Part shown: one piece after another, positions 34,654 through 43,082 of the stretch
Numbering within the stretch: position 1 is the stretch's first letter
How the letters are laid out: each line of letters starts with the position of its first letter
DNA from: Lewinella cohaerens DSM 23179
Lineage (GTDB): Bacteria > Bacteroidota > Bacteroidia > Chitinophagales > Saprospiraceae
Assembly (NCBI RefSeq): GCF_000379805.1
Contig: NZ_KB903609.1
Span: 110,573-174,572, forward strand
Length of the DNA stretch: 64,000 nucleotides
Direction of reading: 5' to 3'
The notes under the pieces: generated by a model
What the model saw: only the letters and a program-made list of their open reading frames with translations
Databases searched by the model: none
What the model was told of the DNA's origin: nothing
Program-made: the position numbers and the translations under genes

Positions 34654-35727
34654 ATGGCTGGTAATATCCCTTCCAAGAAAAAAATAGTCGTTCCTATCTC
34701 AGACGATTTACAATCCTACCTTCGCCGGTATGGGCGATCTGTGGAGCTTCCGCTGCAATACGACGACCTCACCCACTATGAATCAAGTATCCCTCTGGAA
34801 GATCACGAGGGAAACCCTACCTACTGGGAGCAGGTCTTTTATAATGAATACGATCGTGAAAACTTGTATCGCTCGCTCACCCGAATTTATTCGCTGTTGA
34901 AAACGGATGGAGATACCGATGTTCTCCAACATCTTACCGTTGCACGGGTCGATTATTGCACCTTTGGCAACACCAAACCTTTTCGGATCAGGATCATCAA
35001 TGGACTTAATGACAACTATGATCATTTTTATATCAAAAAGTCAGATGCCTCCCGGATCTATGGGGCAGAACTCGAAGAACTGCTTTCGCCCAACTCTTTT
35101 ATGTACCTGCATCATGGAGATACCCTGATTGAAGAACACATTGCAGGCATCCCCGGTGATGACTTTATCCGTAAAAATCTGGCAGACACCACCTTCAACC
35201 AAATCCGAATAGCCAAGGAGTTTGTCAAATTCAACGAGCGCTGTTTTGTGCGCCTATTAGGAGATATGCGAGCCTACAACTACGTAGTGGATATTACACC
35301 AGATATCGAGGGGTCTCAGTATCGTATGCGGGCCATTGATTTTGACCAGCAATCGTATGAAGGAGGAAGTAGTTTTTACCAACCTAAATACTTTAAGGAG
35401 AACAATCCCATCATTTTCCTGGGCCAACAGCACATGACCGTGGATACCATGAAACAGTATCAAATGGAGGAACGCAGCCTGATTGCCAATCGCATCAAAG
35501 CAAGTAAAAGAAGAGTGAGCGCACTGTTCTCCGTAATGATCAAAGACGAAATTTCAAACCCTAAAAAAGTCGAGAAACTCAAAAAAGAGCTGGCTTACCA
35601 CCACTCCACCAAGGTGTTTGACCATTGCAAGAGCATGGGGGAGATTGTCTACGAAAACCTCAAATTGGTGCTGGCCAAAGAATTTAAGCAGAGTACTGCT
35701 ATTTTTGACTTAGCCTCCGATGAGTAA
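34654..35727 (+). CDS. Uncharacterised protein with kinase-like motifs
   Basis: A 357-residue soluble protein not assigned to a family by me. The middle shows an order seen in aminoglycoside-phosphotransferase or protein-kinase-like folds: DTLIEEHIAGIPGDDFI near residue 163 (hinge-like), RLLGDMRAYNYVVD near 205 (catalytic-loop-like GD....N) and MRAIDFDQQSYEGG near 230 (metal-binding DFD-like). The N-terminus lacks an evident nucleotide-binding lysine motif. The last 90 residues are charged and helical (RIKASKRRVSAL, KKVEKLKKELAYH). A kinase role is inference. Confidence 0.75.
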   Translation: MAGNIPSKKKIVVPISDDLQSYLRRYGRSVELPLQYDDLTHYESSIPLEDHEGNPTYWEQVFYNEYDRENLYRSLTRIYSLLKTDGDTDVLQHLTVARVDYCTFGNTKPFRIRIINGLNDNYDHFYIKKSDASRIYGAELEELLSPNSFMYLHHGDTLIEEHIAGIPGDDFIRKNLADTTFNQIRIAKEFVKFNERCFVRLLGDMRAYNYVVDITPDIEGSQYRMRAIDFDQQSYEGGSSFYQPKYFKENNPIIFLGQQHMTVDTMKQYQMEERSLIANRIKASKRRVSALFSVMIKDEISNPKKVEKLKKELAYHHSTKVFDHCKSMGEIVYENLKLVLAKEFKQSTAIFDLASDE

Positions 35728-35731
35728 AGCT

Positions 35732-35780
35732 GGACTTTTGGCAAAAGTCCGTAGAGGGATGCGGGCTGCTCCGCGCCCTC
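35732..35780. repeat. Twin hairpins after the kinase-like gene
   Basis: GGACTTTTG (35732-35740) and CAAAAGTCC (35742-35750) form a near-perfect palindrome, then GAGGG/CCCTC with GCGG/CCGC (35754-35780) form a second stem. It probably serves as a terminator; the first stem shares GGACTT/AAGTCC with repeats at 3657 and 59254. Confidence 0.55.
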
Positions 35781-36013
35781 AGGGTAGAAGGTATAGGGAT
35801 AACAGACGATTAAGCATAATTCCCAATTTCGATTATAAAAGTCGAGGTTGAGAGATTTACAAGCCATTTCTACTAGTGAATCCCCCAGTAGCGTTATAGT
35901 CTAACAAGGCATAGCTTAATGTGACGTAGCATGGCTAAATCAAATCCCATGAAATAGGAAACAGTGTTTAACACCTCCTAATTTGCAGAATTAATAGCCT
36001 TATTTCTCGGCTC

Positions 36014-36206
36014 TTGACGATTCTCCGTTAAAAAAACAGACAGCAACGGTTTCTTACCAGCTTGCGCGGAAGTTGAGCCCTTTGTAACCATTACTGCATC
36101 CAAAAGTTTGAACAAAACTGTTGGCTTAACTTTGAGCAAATGATGCCGGGCGAACGGCTTCGCAAGCGATCAGGAATCACTGGCTGTTTTTAGGAGAATC
36201 GTCACA
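36014..36206. repeat. Long imperfect inverted-repeat element in a 617-base gene-free stretch
   Basis: TGACGATTCTCC (36015-36026) is perfectly complementary to GGAGAATCGTCA (36193-36204), and the next bases (AAAAACAG / CTGTTTTT) extend the arms. The 165 bases between contain no gene. This looks like a MITE-like or structured RNA unit. The rest of the gap (35781-36344) holds no recognised gene. Confidence 0.5.
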
Positions 36207-36344
36207 AGCCTTGGGTTTTGCTTCTTTTTGCCAAGAAAAAGAAGAGTACAACACTCTTGCTCGCTACGAAAAACTCGACTTAAATAGGTACTTTTCGCGA
36301 GAAGACACGCCTCTCTCTTTACGACTTTCAGTAAAATAACTAAC

Positions 36345-37442
36345 GTGAATTTATCAGCAGAAGAAAAAAACCGCTATGCTCGCCACCTGATCCTTCCAGG
36401 TTTTGGAATGGAAGCCCAACTAAAGCTTAAGGCTGCCAGCGTTCTCGTTATTGGTGCCGGCGGCTTGGGTTCTCCATTGTTGCAATACCTCGCCGCCGCC
36501 GGTGTGGGCACCATCGGCATCATAGACCCTGACCGTGTAAGCAGTAGCAACCTCCAACGGCAGGTGCTCTACGGTGAGAAAGATTTAGGTAAACTAAAAG
36601 TAGAAGCCGCTAAAGAACGGTTACTTGATTTGAATCCTCATATTACTATTGTAACCTATCCGCAAGTTTTTGATAAAAAAAATGCGATGAAAATTCTATC
36701 TGAGTATAATATAATAGCAGATGGAACAGATAATTTTCCAACCAGATATCTGGTCAACGATGCCTGTGTCTTGGCAGGGAAGCCCTACGTCTATGGTTCT
36801 ATCTTTCGTTTTGAAGGGCAGGTGAGTGTATTCAATCTTTTATTGCAAGACGGGAGCAGGAGCCCTAATTATCGCGACCTCTACCCTACTCCGCCGCCAC
36901 CAAACCAGGTTCCCAACTGTGCCGAGGGCGGTGTATTGGGGGTACTACCCGGCATAATCGGCGCTATGCAAGCCAATGAAGTCATCAAAATCATTTCGGA
37001 TACAGGCACACCTTTGGCTGGAAAGGTTGCATTGTTTGATGCAGCCCATTTCACCCAGCACACCTTGCGCTATAAAGCAAACCCTGCTATTAAAATAGAA
37101 GAACTGATTGATTACGAGGTATTCTGTGGGCTTCCTGCCCAAGAGCAACTGCCCAGCATTGATGCAGGGGCATTTAAAGCGATGCAGAAACGTGGAGATG
37201 ATTTCGTTCTACTTGACGTAAGAACACCACCAGAGTATGAGGTGGATCATCTGGGAGGGATATTAATTCCGCTGGGAGAACTTTCTGACAACTGGCATCA
37301 ACTTCCCAATCGGCAATTGATTGTGGTACATTGCCGGAGCGGAGCTCGCAGCGCAAAAGCTGTAGCTCTGTTACAAGAAAAGGGATTTTCTCAGGTATAT
37401 AATCTTGAGGGAGGTATAAATGCTTACCGCGACTTAGACTAA
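36345..37442 (+). CDS. moeB: MoeB/ThiF-type adenylyltransferase with rhodanese domain
   Basis: A 365-residue E1-like enzyme that adenylates the C-terminal glycine of a sulphur-carrier protein (MoaD or ThiS). The nucleotide-binding motif VIGAGGLGSPLLQYLAAAGVG is broken here into VIGAGGLGSPLLQYL near residue 35. DGTDNFPTRYLVND lies near 128 and the catalytic cysteine in PNCAEGGVLGVLPG near 190. The rhodanese domain fills residues about 265-365 with the active-site loop VHCRSGARS. It starts with GTG. No other molybdopterin or thiamine gene is in the window, so MoeB versus ThiF is open. A nested hairpin follows. Confidence 0.88.
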   Translation: MNLSAEEKNRYARHLILPGFGMEAQLKLKAASVLVIGAGGLGSPLLQYLAAAGVGTIGIIDPDRVSSSNLQRQVLYGEKDLGKLKVEAAKERLLDLNPHITIVTYPQVFDKKNAMKILSEYNIIADGTDNFPTRYLVNDACVLAGKPYVYGSIFRFEGQVSVFNLLLQDGSRSPNYRDLYPTPPPPNQVPNCAEGGVLGVLPGIIGAMQANEVIKIISDTGTPLAGKVALFDAAHFTQHTLRYKANPAIKIEELIDYEVFCGLPAQEQLPSIDAGAFKAMQKRGDDFVLLDVRTPPEYEVDHLGGILIPLGELSDNWHQLPNRQLIVVHCRSGARSAKAVALLQEKGFSQVYNLEGGINAYRDLD

Positions 37443-37463
37443 GGAACAGCACGAAAATAAAAA

Positions 37464-37542
37464 GCGATTTTGTTTTTCATAATAGTTAAATAAGCGCTTC
37501 ATTTTAAGTGTTTTAACTATTTGGAAAACTTAAAAAAATCGC
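37464..37542 (+). terminator. Nested hairpin after moeB
   Basis: GCGATTTT/AAAATCGC (37464-37471, 37535-37542) encloses AATAGTTAAA/TTTAACTATT (37481-37490, 37512-37521). It lies between convergent genes and likely ends both transcripts. Confidence 0.55.
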
Positions 37543-37562
37543 AGTTTGTTTTCTGCGCAATG

Positions 37563-37781
37563 CTAACAAGCGCAGTACCACCATTTCTTCAATTCCTCCT
37601 CTGTTTCCAGGAGGTACTCCTTGATTTTTGTCATTCCGACAAAGCGTGCACCTCCATCGGTAAGAATGGCTTCTTTAAGATTGCGATTCAATCGAACAGA
37701 GTGAGCTAAAGCGAGTTCAGTAAGTTTGTCGACTAAGTCCATATTGGACTCGTCCTTGCGAGGGATTTCCAGTTTAATCAT
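37563..37781 (-). CDS. Small conserved-looking protein, unknown
   Basis: A 72-residue soluble protein: an amphipathic helix (MDLVDKLTELALAHSVRLN), a central ILTDGGARFVGMTKIKEYL, and a tail ending WWYCAC with two cysteines. No family recognised. The even composition and a normal ATG favour a real gene over chance. Confidence 0.55.
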   Translation of the reverse strand: MIKLEIPRKDESNMDLVDKLTELALAHSVRLNRNLKEAILTDGGARFVGMTKIKEYLLETEEELKKWWYCAC

Positions 37782-37952
37782 TTCCTTTTTTGGGTTGGCT
37801 GTGTTAGCCTGAGCGTTCTTTGGGGAGCTAAGGTTAAAACATTATTAATCAATATACTTCTGACGTATACTGTGCAAAAATGTAACGCAAATCCTCTCCT
37901 ATTAGTTGCCTAAAATCACGAATAATATTAAATGTTATCCCCTAATTTTTTA

Positions 37953-39128
37953 TTAATCATTCGAAGGTCGGCTAATAGCACTTAAACGAACAGCTAAATT
38001 GAGAATTCCCCGGACTTGTTCTTGTGGTGCTTCATGCCATAATTTATTTGGAGGATGTATCATATCGTCCAGTAAAAGGGCATTATTCAACTGATAATAA
38101 GTCACCCAATCTTCCCTGGTAGCTGCTGCAAATTGAGCGAAAGCGGCTTCGTAACGCCCACATGGAAGAGGAGCCGTGCTGAAGTCACAAAATTCGGGTG
38201 CTTCCTCTCCTCTGCCCATTACATTGATCCAGGCAAAGACATTTACAAAACTCTCTTTGTAGTAATAACGGAATTCTCTCCAAAAATCGGTAGAAATAGG
38301 AAGGTCTGCTGCTGCCACATAAGCATTCAGCAAAGCCAGTGATCCACCAACAGGTGGAAGTCGGCAACGGTTAGTGGCGGTGAACCCTGCACAAGGCAGC
38401 TTTGTATCTTCAAACTGTAGTTCTCTTCGAATGTACTCGCTCCAATCTTCTCCTGCAACATCAAGATAGTTGGTACCATAGGCATCATCATACAATTTAA
38501 GCGCATAAAGCGCTGCTGCATTGTCTGCAGGCCGCAACGCCATATCTTCCGGTCGTGAGGCCAAGTGTTTATATTGAGACCGAGAAATACCCATTACAAG
38601 GTAAATCGACAATTCTTCCCACTGTAGGTGGTATTTATCATCTTCGGTGTACAACTGATAATGCCCCAGTATTATGGCTGCTTGAGTTAGGAAAAAAAGC
38701 TGTTGCTCCCACTTTTTCTTGTTCTTCCAAAGCGGAAAATGGTCTGTATCGCTAATATAAGCAGCCATCCAAGCCATGTGCTTAGCTATACGAGGGTCAG
38801 GCTCATCGAGTAGGTCGGCCATCTGGTGCAAGGCGATAGCCGACTGGCTCATCATAAAGATGGTAGTCTCCTGAAGATCGTCTTGGCGATAAACATACTC
38901 CTTCAATTCTTCCTTGTCTAGCCCGTAAAGCAACTGCTTGTAGAAACCTTCTCGTTGCCAACCCGTTATTTCTACTAACCAAAGTCCTAGTAGGAATAAT
39001 GCAATTAAAGTACCAACACCTACCAGAGCAAGCGCTACTCTGGGAAGTCTTTTTCGAAGCAAATAGGCAATAAACCAGAAGAGTCCGGCTCCGAATAATA
39101 GGATAATTAAGAAGGCAATTAATGGCAT
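37953..39128 (-). CDS. Membrane-anchored alpha-helical protein, unknown
   Basis: A 391-residue protein from the ATG at 39128. An earlier ATG at 39182 would cover the ferredoxin promoter and adds a non-hydrophobic stretch before the first helix. Two N-terminal membrane helices (LIAFLIILLFGAGLFWFIAYL and VALALVGVGTLIALFLLGLWLV) are followed by about 320 residues of alpha-helices with paired aromatic residues and five cysteines in the distal half (PCAGFTATNRCRLPP, EFCDFSTAPLPCGRY). The helical part recalls alpha/alpha-barrel enzymes such as linalool dehydratase-like proteins, but this is a guess. Confidence 0.7.
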   Translation of the reverse strand: MPLIAFLIILLFGAGLFWFIAYLLRKRLPRVALALVGVGTLIALFLLGLWLVEITGWQREGFYKQLLYGLDKEELKEYVYRQDDLQETTIFMMSQSAIALHQMADLLDEPDPRIAKHMAWMAAYISDTDHFPLWKNKKKWEQQLFFLTQAAIILGHYQLYTEDDKYHLQWEELSIYLVMGISRSQYKHLASRPEDMALRPADNAAALYALKLYDDAYGTNYLDVAGEDWSEYIRRELQFEDTKLPCAGFTATNRCRLPPVGGSLALLNAYVAAADLPISTDFWREFRYYYKESFVNVFAWINVMGRGEEAPEFCDFSTAPLPCGRYEAAFAQFAAATREDWVTYYQLNNALLLDDMIHPPNKLWHEAPQEQVRGILNLAVRLSAISRPSND

Positions 39129-39163
39129 ATTCTCATTTAACTGAATATTCGGCAAGATAGGGC

Positions 39164-39194
39164 TTTGGCAAATGCTGAGCAAACATTAAATTTG
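39164..39194 (+). promoter_or_regulatory. Ferredoxin promoter
   Basis: TTTG at 39164-39167, exactly 19 bases, then TAAATTTG at 39187-39194: a full match to the Bacteroidota sigma-A promoter, 74 bases before the ferredoxin ATG. Confidence 0.6.
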
Positions 39195-39250
39195 CGGGCG
39201 AAAACAAAGCAGGTATTCCTGATGTTTACCCGATGAATACGTGCAGATAA

Positions 39251-39616
<366 letters not shown>

Positions 39617-39647
39617 TATTATCCTTCCATTGCTGTTTTTATCTCTT

Positions 39648-39698
39648 AGAGCATGTTTGGGACTTGTTCCTACTGCGAAACCGTCCCAAACATGCTCT
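39648..39698. terminator. Bidirectional terminator hairpin
   Basis: AGAGCATGTTTGGGAC (39648-39663) is perfectly complementary to GTCCCAAACATGCTCT (39683-39698), 16 base pairs with a 19-base loop. It lies between the convergent ferredoxin and CASC-protein genes and reaches the latter's stop codon. Confidence 0.75.
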
Positions 39699-39955
39699 TA
39701 GAACCGTCGCTTTAACCAGCGATCGGGCTTAACTTTCTGTGTTTTCTTCGTCATTTCATCTAAACGAAGCTTGCAAGATGCACACCTTAGAAGATGCTCT
39801 CTAGTGCGTTTAAGCGCTTTCTCTCCCATCCGATTGGATAAGAAATCATCTAGATCATCATCTTCAAGATGAACCAAATTTCCTTTTATTTGCCGCCACA
39901 TAAACCAGAATACGGCCAAGGCAAATACAACTACAATTAAAGCGCCACTGCTCAT
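39698..39955 (-). CDS. Small membrane protein with CxxC motif
   Basis: An 85-residue protein with one N-terminal helix (ALIVVVFALAVFWFMW) and a soluble part with HLLRCASCKLRLDEM, resembling half of an anti-sigma zinc-finger (HC-CxxC). It ends in a basic tail. It lies seven bases behind the aminotransferase gene and is likely in the same transcript. A sigma-regulating role is possible given the sigma factor operon upstream, but not shown. Confidence 0.7.
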   Translation of the reverse strand: MSSGALIVVVFALAVFWFMWRQIKGNLVHLEDDDLDDFLSNRMGEKALKRTREHLLRCASCKLRLDEMTKKTQKVKPDRWLKRRF

Positions 39956-39962
39956 TTTATTA

Positions 39963-41126
39963 TTATTTTACTTTCCGTAATACCTCCATTAAACGCTCCC
40001 AATCCTGTGTATTGTTATAAACATTAGGTGCAATCCGAATGGTTTGTCCGCGAACACTTACCAAAATACTCTGTGCTGCAAGGGCAGCCTGAACAGCTTC
40101 CATTTTTACTTCTTTGGGCAAACCTAAGCCTACGAGATGCTGCGCCCTTTGCCCTTCGGGCAAAATATGATAGTCCATGGAAAGTAATTCTTCCAGATAA
40201 GGCCTATTCAAATTAGCACAATACTCCTGGATACGAACAGGCTCCCAGGCATTGATCTGCTGAAGAGCTACCTCCAACATTGGCATAAGTATAAAGTTAC
40301 TCTGCTCGCCCACGCAATAGCGACCTGCAAGCGGAAGGTATTCCGATTGGTAATTCACCAAATTACGAAAATCATCACTTCCTTTACGGTTGATCCAGTT
40401 CTCTTCTATAGGTTGCCCCCCGTCCATCGTTGGGCCAAAATAGGCTACGCCTGTTGAGTAAGGCCCCATCAACCACTTGTAGGCCGCACAAATCAGCGCA
40501 TCAGGTTGAATTTTCTGTACGTCAAAAGGCAAAGCCCCCACAGATTGAGTGCCATCGATAATTAGCCAGGCACCAACTTCTTTGGTTTTTCTTCTAATCG
40601 CTTCCAAATCAAACAAAACTCCTTCTGCCCAGTGTATGTGAGAAAGAGCCACCGCGGCCGTATTGGGGCCGATTGCAGCGAGGATTGCCTCATTCCAACG
40701 TTGGCCCTTATTGGGGCCATCATCTACCTTGACTGGGGTTAATTTACCACCTTTCTCTGTTGTGAGTTGGCTCCACGAATAATAGTTGCTGGGAAACTGA
40801 TCGGCGGCAATAATTACTTCCTGGCCCTTTTCTATCGGCAGGTTCCTGGCTACCGTTGCAATCCCATACGATACAGAAGGAATCACCGCAACACGGTCGG
40901 CTTCAGCAGCATTGATGGTTTTAGCGAAAGCAGCTTTTACATTCCGAACCAGATTAAAGAAATCTGTTGGTGCAACGCGATTAGGTGTATTTTTCAGGCT
41001 TACCGCATGTCGCCCAGCAGATTCAACACTCTTGAGTTGAGGGGACATGTAAGCGCAATTCAGGTAGGTTACAGACTCATCTAACTGAAATAGAGACCTC
41101 TGACATTTTAGCATTTGGACGGGCAT
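39963..41126 (-). CDS. PLP-dependent aminotransferase class V
   Basis: A 387-residue fold-type I PLP enzyme of the cysteine desulfurase/isopenicillin-N-epimerase group. LIIDGTQSVGALPFDV holds the cofactor-binding aspartate near residue 193, and AAYKWLMGPYSTG has the Schiff-base lysine near 216. The absence of a conserved SGHK-loop cysteine makes desulfurase activity unlikely, so the substrate is unknown. It lies 32 bases after the anti-sigma/barrel gene and before the CASC protein. Confidence 0.85.
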   Translation of the reverse strand: MPVQMLKCQRSLFQLDESVTYLNCAYMSPQLKSVESAGRHAVSLKNTPNRVAPTDFFNLVRNVKAAFAKTINAAEADRVAVIPSVSYGIATVARNLPIEKGQEVIIAADQFPSNYYSWSQLTTEKGGKLTPVKVDDGPNKGQRWNEAILAAIGPNTAAVALSHIHWAEGVLFDLEAIRRKTKEVGAWLIIDGTQSVGALPFDVQKIQPDALICAAYKWLMGPYSTGVAYFGPTMDGGQPIEENWINRKGSDDFRNLVNYQSEYLPLAGRYCVGEQSNFILMPMLEVALQQINAWEPVRIQEYCANLNRPYLEELLSMDYHILPEGQRAQHLVGLGLPKEVKMEAVQAALAAQSILVSVRGQTIRIAPNVYNNTQDWERLMEVLRKVK

Positions 41127-41158
41127 TTCGTCAAAGATAAGCCGCCGAGATCAAATTC

Positions 41159-42529
41159 TTACCGTAAATAATACCTTAGCCCCAACTGAAGGGCAGAAAG
41201 TCCGCCAAAAGGCTCTTGTTTGCTTGGCCAAGCCGTTAGGTGGTGCTGATATTGAAGGGCCGCCTCCCAATGTTTCGCAAATTGATATCGAGCACTACCG
41301 TTAAGGCTCCATTGTAATCTATTCGCATCAATAGCAAAGGGACCATTTACAGCATTGGTAATCGAATCTAAATCATAGACCGACAAAACACCTTCATAAA
41401 GATCTACCCGTAAGCCATTAGGATCATTTTCTAAAGGCTGGTTCACCGCAGTCGACGAGCTTTCAAAAATAGCAAAAGCTTTGGTAAAATAGCTCCCTTG
41501 TACTGACATTCCTAGGCTAAACCGAGGAGATACCTGATAACTACCGCCGAGGTAAAGGTTAAGGCGTGAAGTTTCCAAATTTTGAAAAGCCAAGGTTCGC
41601 TCTACGGAGTAACCACTACCTGTGTTAGGCTGAAGTTCATCAGCAAAAGCATTATCTTGATTTCTCCCTACAAAAAAAGAGCGCTTATTGAGCTGGTATT
41701 GCGCGCCTAACTCCACATTCCACTTAGTGCCGAGGTCACGTTGCACGCCAGCACCTATGGCAATACTGCTATAATCAGCCGTGGTCAATGACACACCACC
41801 TTGGCCCTCCAAGTAATAATTCCAAGGACTAACAGGCTTGACTTCAGCAACGTTAACAGGGAGATGCGAATTGGCAGTAGAAAAAGGAAAGTCGCTAATG
41901 GTCGGCAATAGGTAAGAGATCGCGGTCACCGCTGGAGAGCGATTAGCCGTTATAAGCTCGGAGGTTTCCGATACTATTGAAGGTCTATTTTCATTGACAA
42001 GTAACTCAGCGGTTACATTATTAAGCCTTGTACTTCCCTCTGCATTAACAATGATGGAGGATGGCGCTGGGTCGGTTTGATAATCAATCGTATTTTCAGA
42101 GCGGTCATTTTCTTCATCAATAGGTGCTTGCTGAAACGAAGAGGTGGGTGCTTGCTCTACCGCGAAGGATGAAGCAACTTCTTGCTCTACCAAACGCCCT
42201 TCTACTGGCACAGTGGGCGTTGGAGTTTCAGACAAAAGCTCATCATTCTGCTGATAAACATTTTGTTCAGCGGTGTTTGTATTATCCGCAATAACAGCTT
42301 CTTTTTCTGTTACAACCGCAGGTACGGAGGAATTTTGGCCACTACCTTTACCAAACAGATAAATGTTCAATAATAGGACAACAATACCAGCCAAGCCAGT
42401 CAGCCACCAAAATGCGCCACGCTTCTTTCGCGGCATAGCTCGGTCTAGCTCCTGCTCCATCTGCATCCAGGCATTATCAATCAATGCCGGATCCAGCTCC
42501 CTGTCTTTATTATCCTGTATACTGGCCAC
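41159..42529 (-). CDS. Anti-sigma-like protein with C-terminal beta-barrel-like domain
   Basis: A 456-residue protein. Residues 1-40 are charged and cytosolic (DPALIDNAWMQMEQELDRAMP), residues about 42-65 form one membrane helix (WWLTGLAGIVVLLLNIYLFG), residues 70-225 are a low-complexity proline/serine/glutamate linker, and residues about 230-456 look like an outer-membrane beta-barrel (YYLEGQGGVSLTTADYSSI, ending LQLGLRYYLR). Its start overlaps the ECF sigma gene by 20 bases. An anti-sigma role is inferred from that coupling; combining an inner-membrane helix with a barrel-like domain is odd. Confidence 0.75.
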   Translation of the reverse strand: MASIQDNKDRELDPALIDNAWMQMEQELDRAMPRKKRGAFWWLTGLAGIVVLLLNIYLFGKGSGQNSSVPAVVTEKEAVIADNTNTAEQNVYQQNDELLSETPTPTVPVEGRLVEQEVASSFAVEQAPTSSFQQAPIDEENDRSENTIDYQTDPAPSSIIVNAEGSTRLNNVTAELLVNENRPSIVSETSELITANRSPAVTAISYLLPTISDFPFSTANSHLPVNVAEVKPVSPWNYYLEGQGGVSLTTADYSSIAIGAGVQRDLGTKWNVELGAQYQLNKRSFFVGRNQDNAFADELQPNTGSGYSVERTLAFQNLETSRLNLYLGGSYQVSPRFSLGMSVQGSYFTKAFAIFESSSTAVNQPLENDPNGLRVDLYEGVLSVYDLDSITNAVNGPFAIDANRLQWSLNGSARYQFAKHWEAALQYQHHLTAWPSKQEPFGGLSALQLGLRYYLR

Positions 42530-43076
42530 TATGATTTGATTCTTTGTTCATTAATACTTTCAACTTTTTCCGGGCATTGGATAAATGCCACTTGGAGGTG
42601 CCGTCACTTATCCCCAATCGCTTTCCTATTTCCACGTGCGTATAGCCGTCTACCGCATAAAGCCAAAAAACCTCTCGAGTAGCTTTGGGTAGTTTATCTA
42701 TCAGGCTTACCATGTCCTCAAAATACAGCTGGTGTAAAGCTGAGGTCGAAGTTGGCGCATCCCAATCTTCAACTGGCAGGAAGCGTACTTTCTTGTCGCT
42801 TTTCCGATAATAATCCGCCATACTATGAAAAACCAAGCGGCGTATCCAGCCCTCCAAAGAGCCCGCAAATTGAAAGGTATGCAGTTTGGTAAACACCCGT
42901 AAAAACCCTGAGTTTAAGATTTCTACAGCCTCTTCTTCTGAATTGGCATAACGCTGACACATCCGATACATCTTCGGAAAAAACTTACGGTAAAGCAGTT
43001 CCTGAGAGCGGCGGTCGTTATTCACGCAGCCCTCTACCAGTTCCCGTTCGTTATTATTGTCTTTCTGTGTTGCCAA
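42510..43076 (-). CDS. ECF-type sigma-70 factor
   Basis: A 188-residue alternative sigma factor. Region 2 spans about residues 25-95 (FFPKMYRMCQRYANSEEEAVEILNSGF, in parts) and region 4 about 125-180 (LPKATREVFWLYAVDGYTHVEIGKRLGISDGTSKWHLSNAR, in parts). It sits seven bases behind the outer-membrane gene and overlaps the anti-sigma-like gene, so the three are one operon. Similar sigma genes in Bacteroidota govern envelope functions. Confidence 0.9.
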   Translation of the reverse strand: MATQKDNNNERELVEGCVNNDRRSQELLYRKFFPKMYRMCQRYANSEEEAVEILNSGFLRVFTKLHTFQFAGSLEGWIRRLVFHSMADYYRKSDKKVRFLPVEDWDAPTSTSALHQLYFEDMVSLIDKLPKATREVFWLYAVDGYTHVEIGKRLGISDGTSKWHLSNARKKLKVLMNKESNHSGQYTG

Positions 43077-43082
43077 TTTTAT

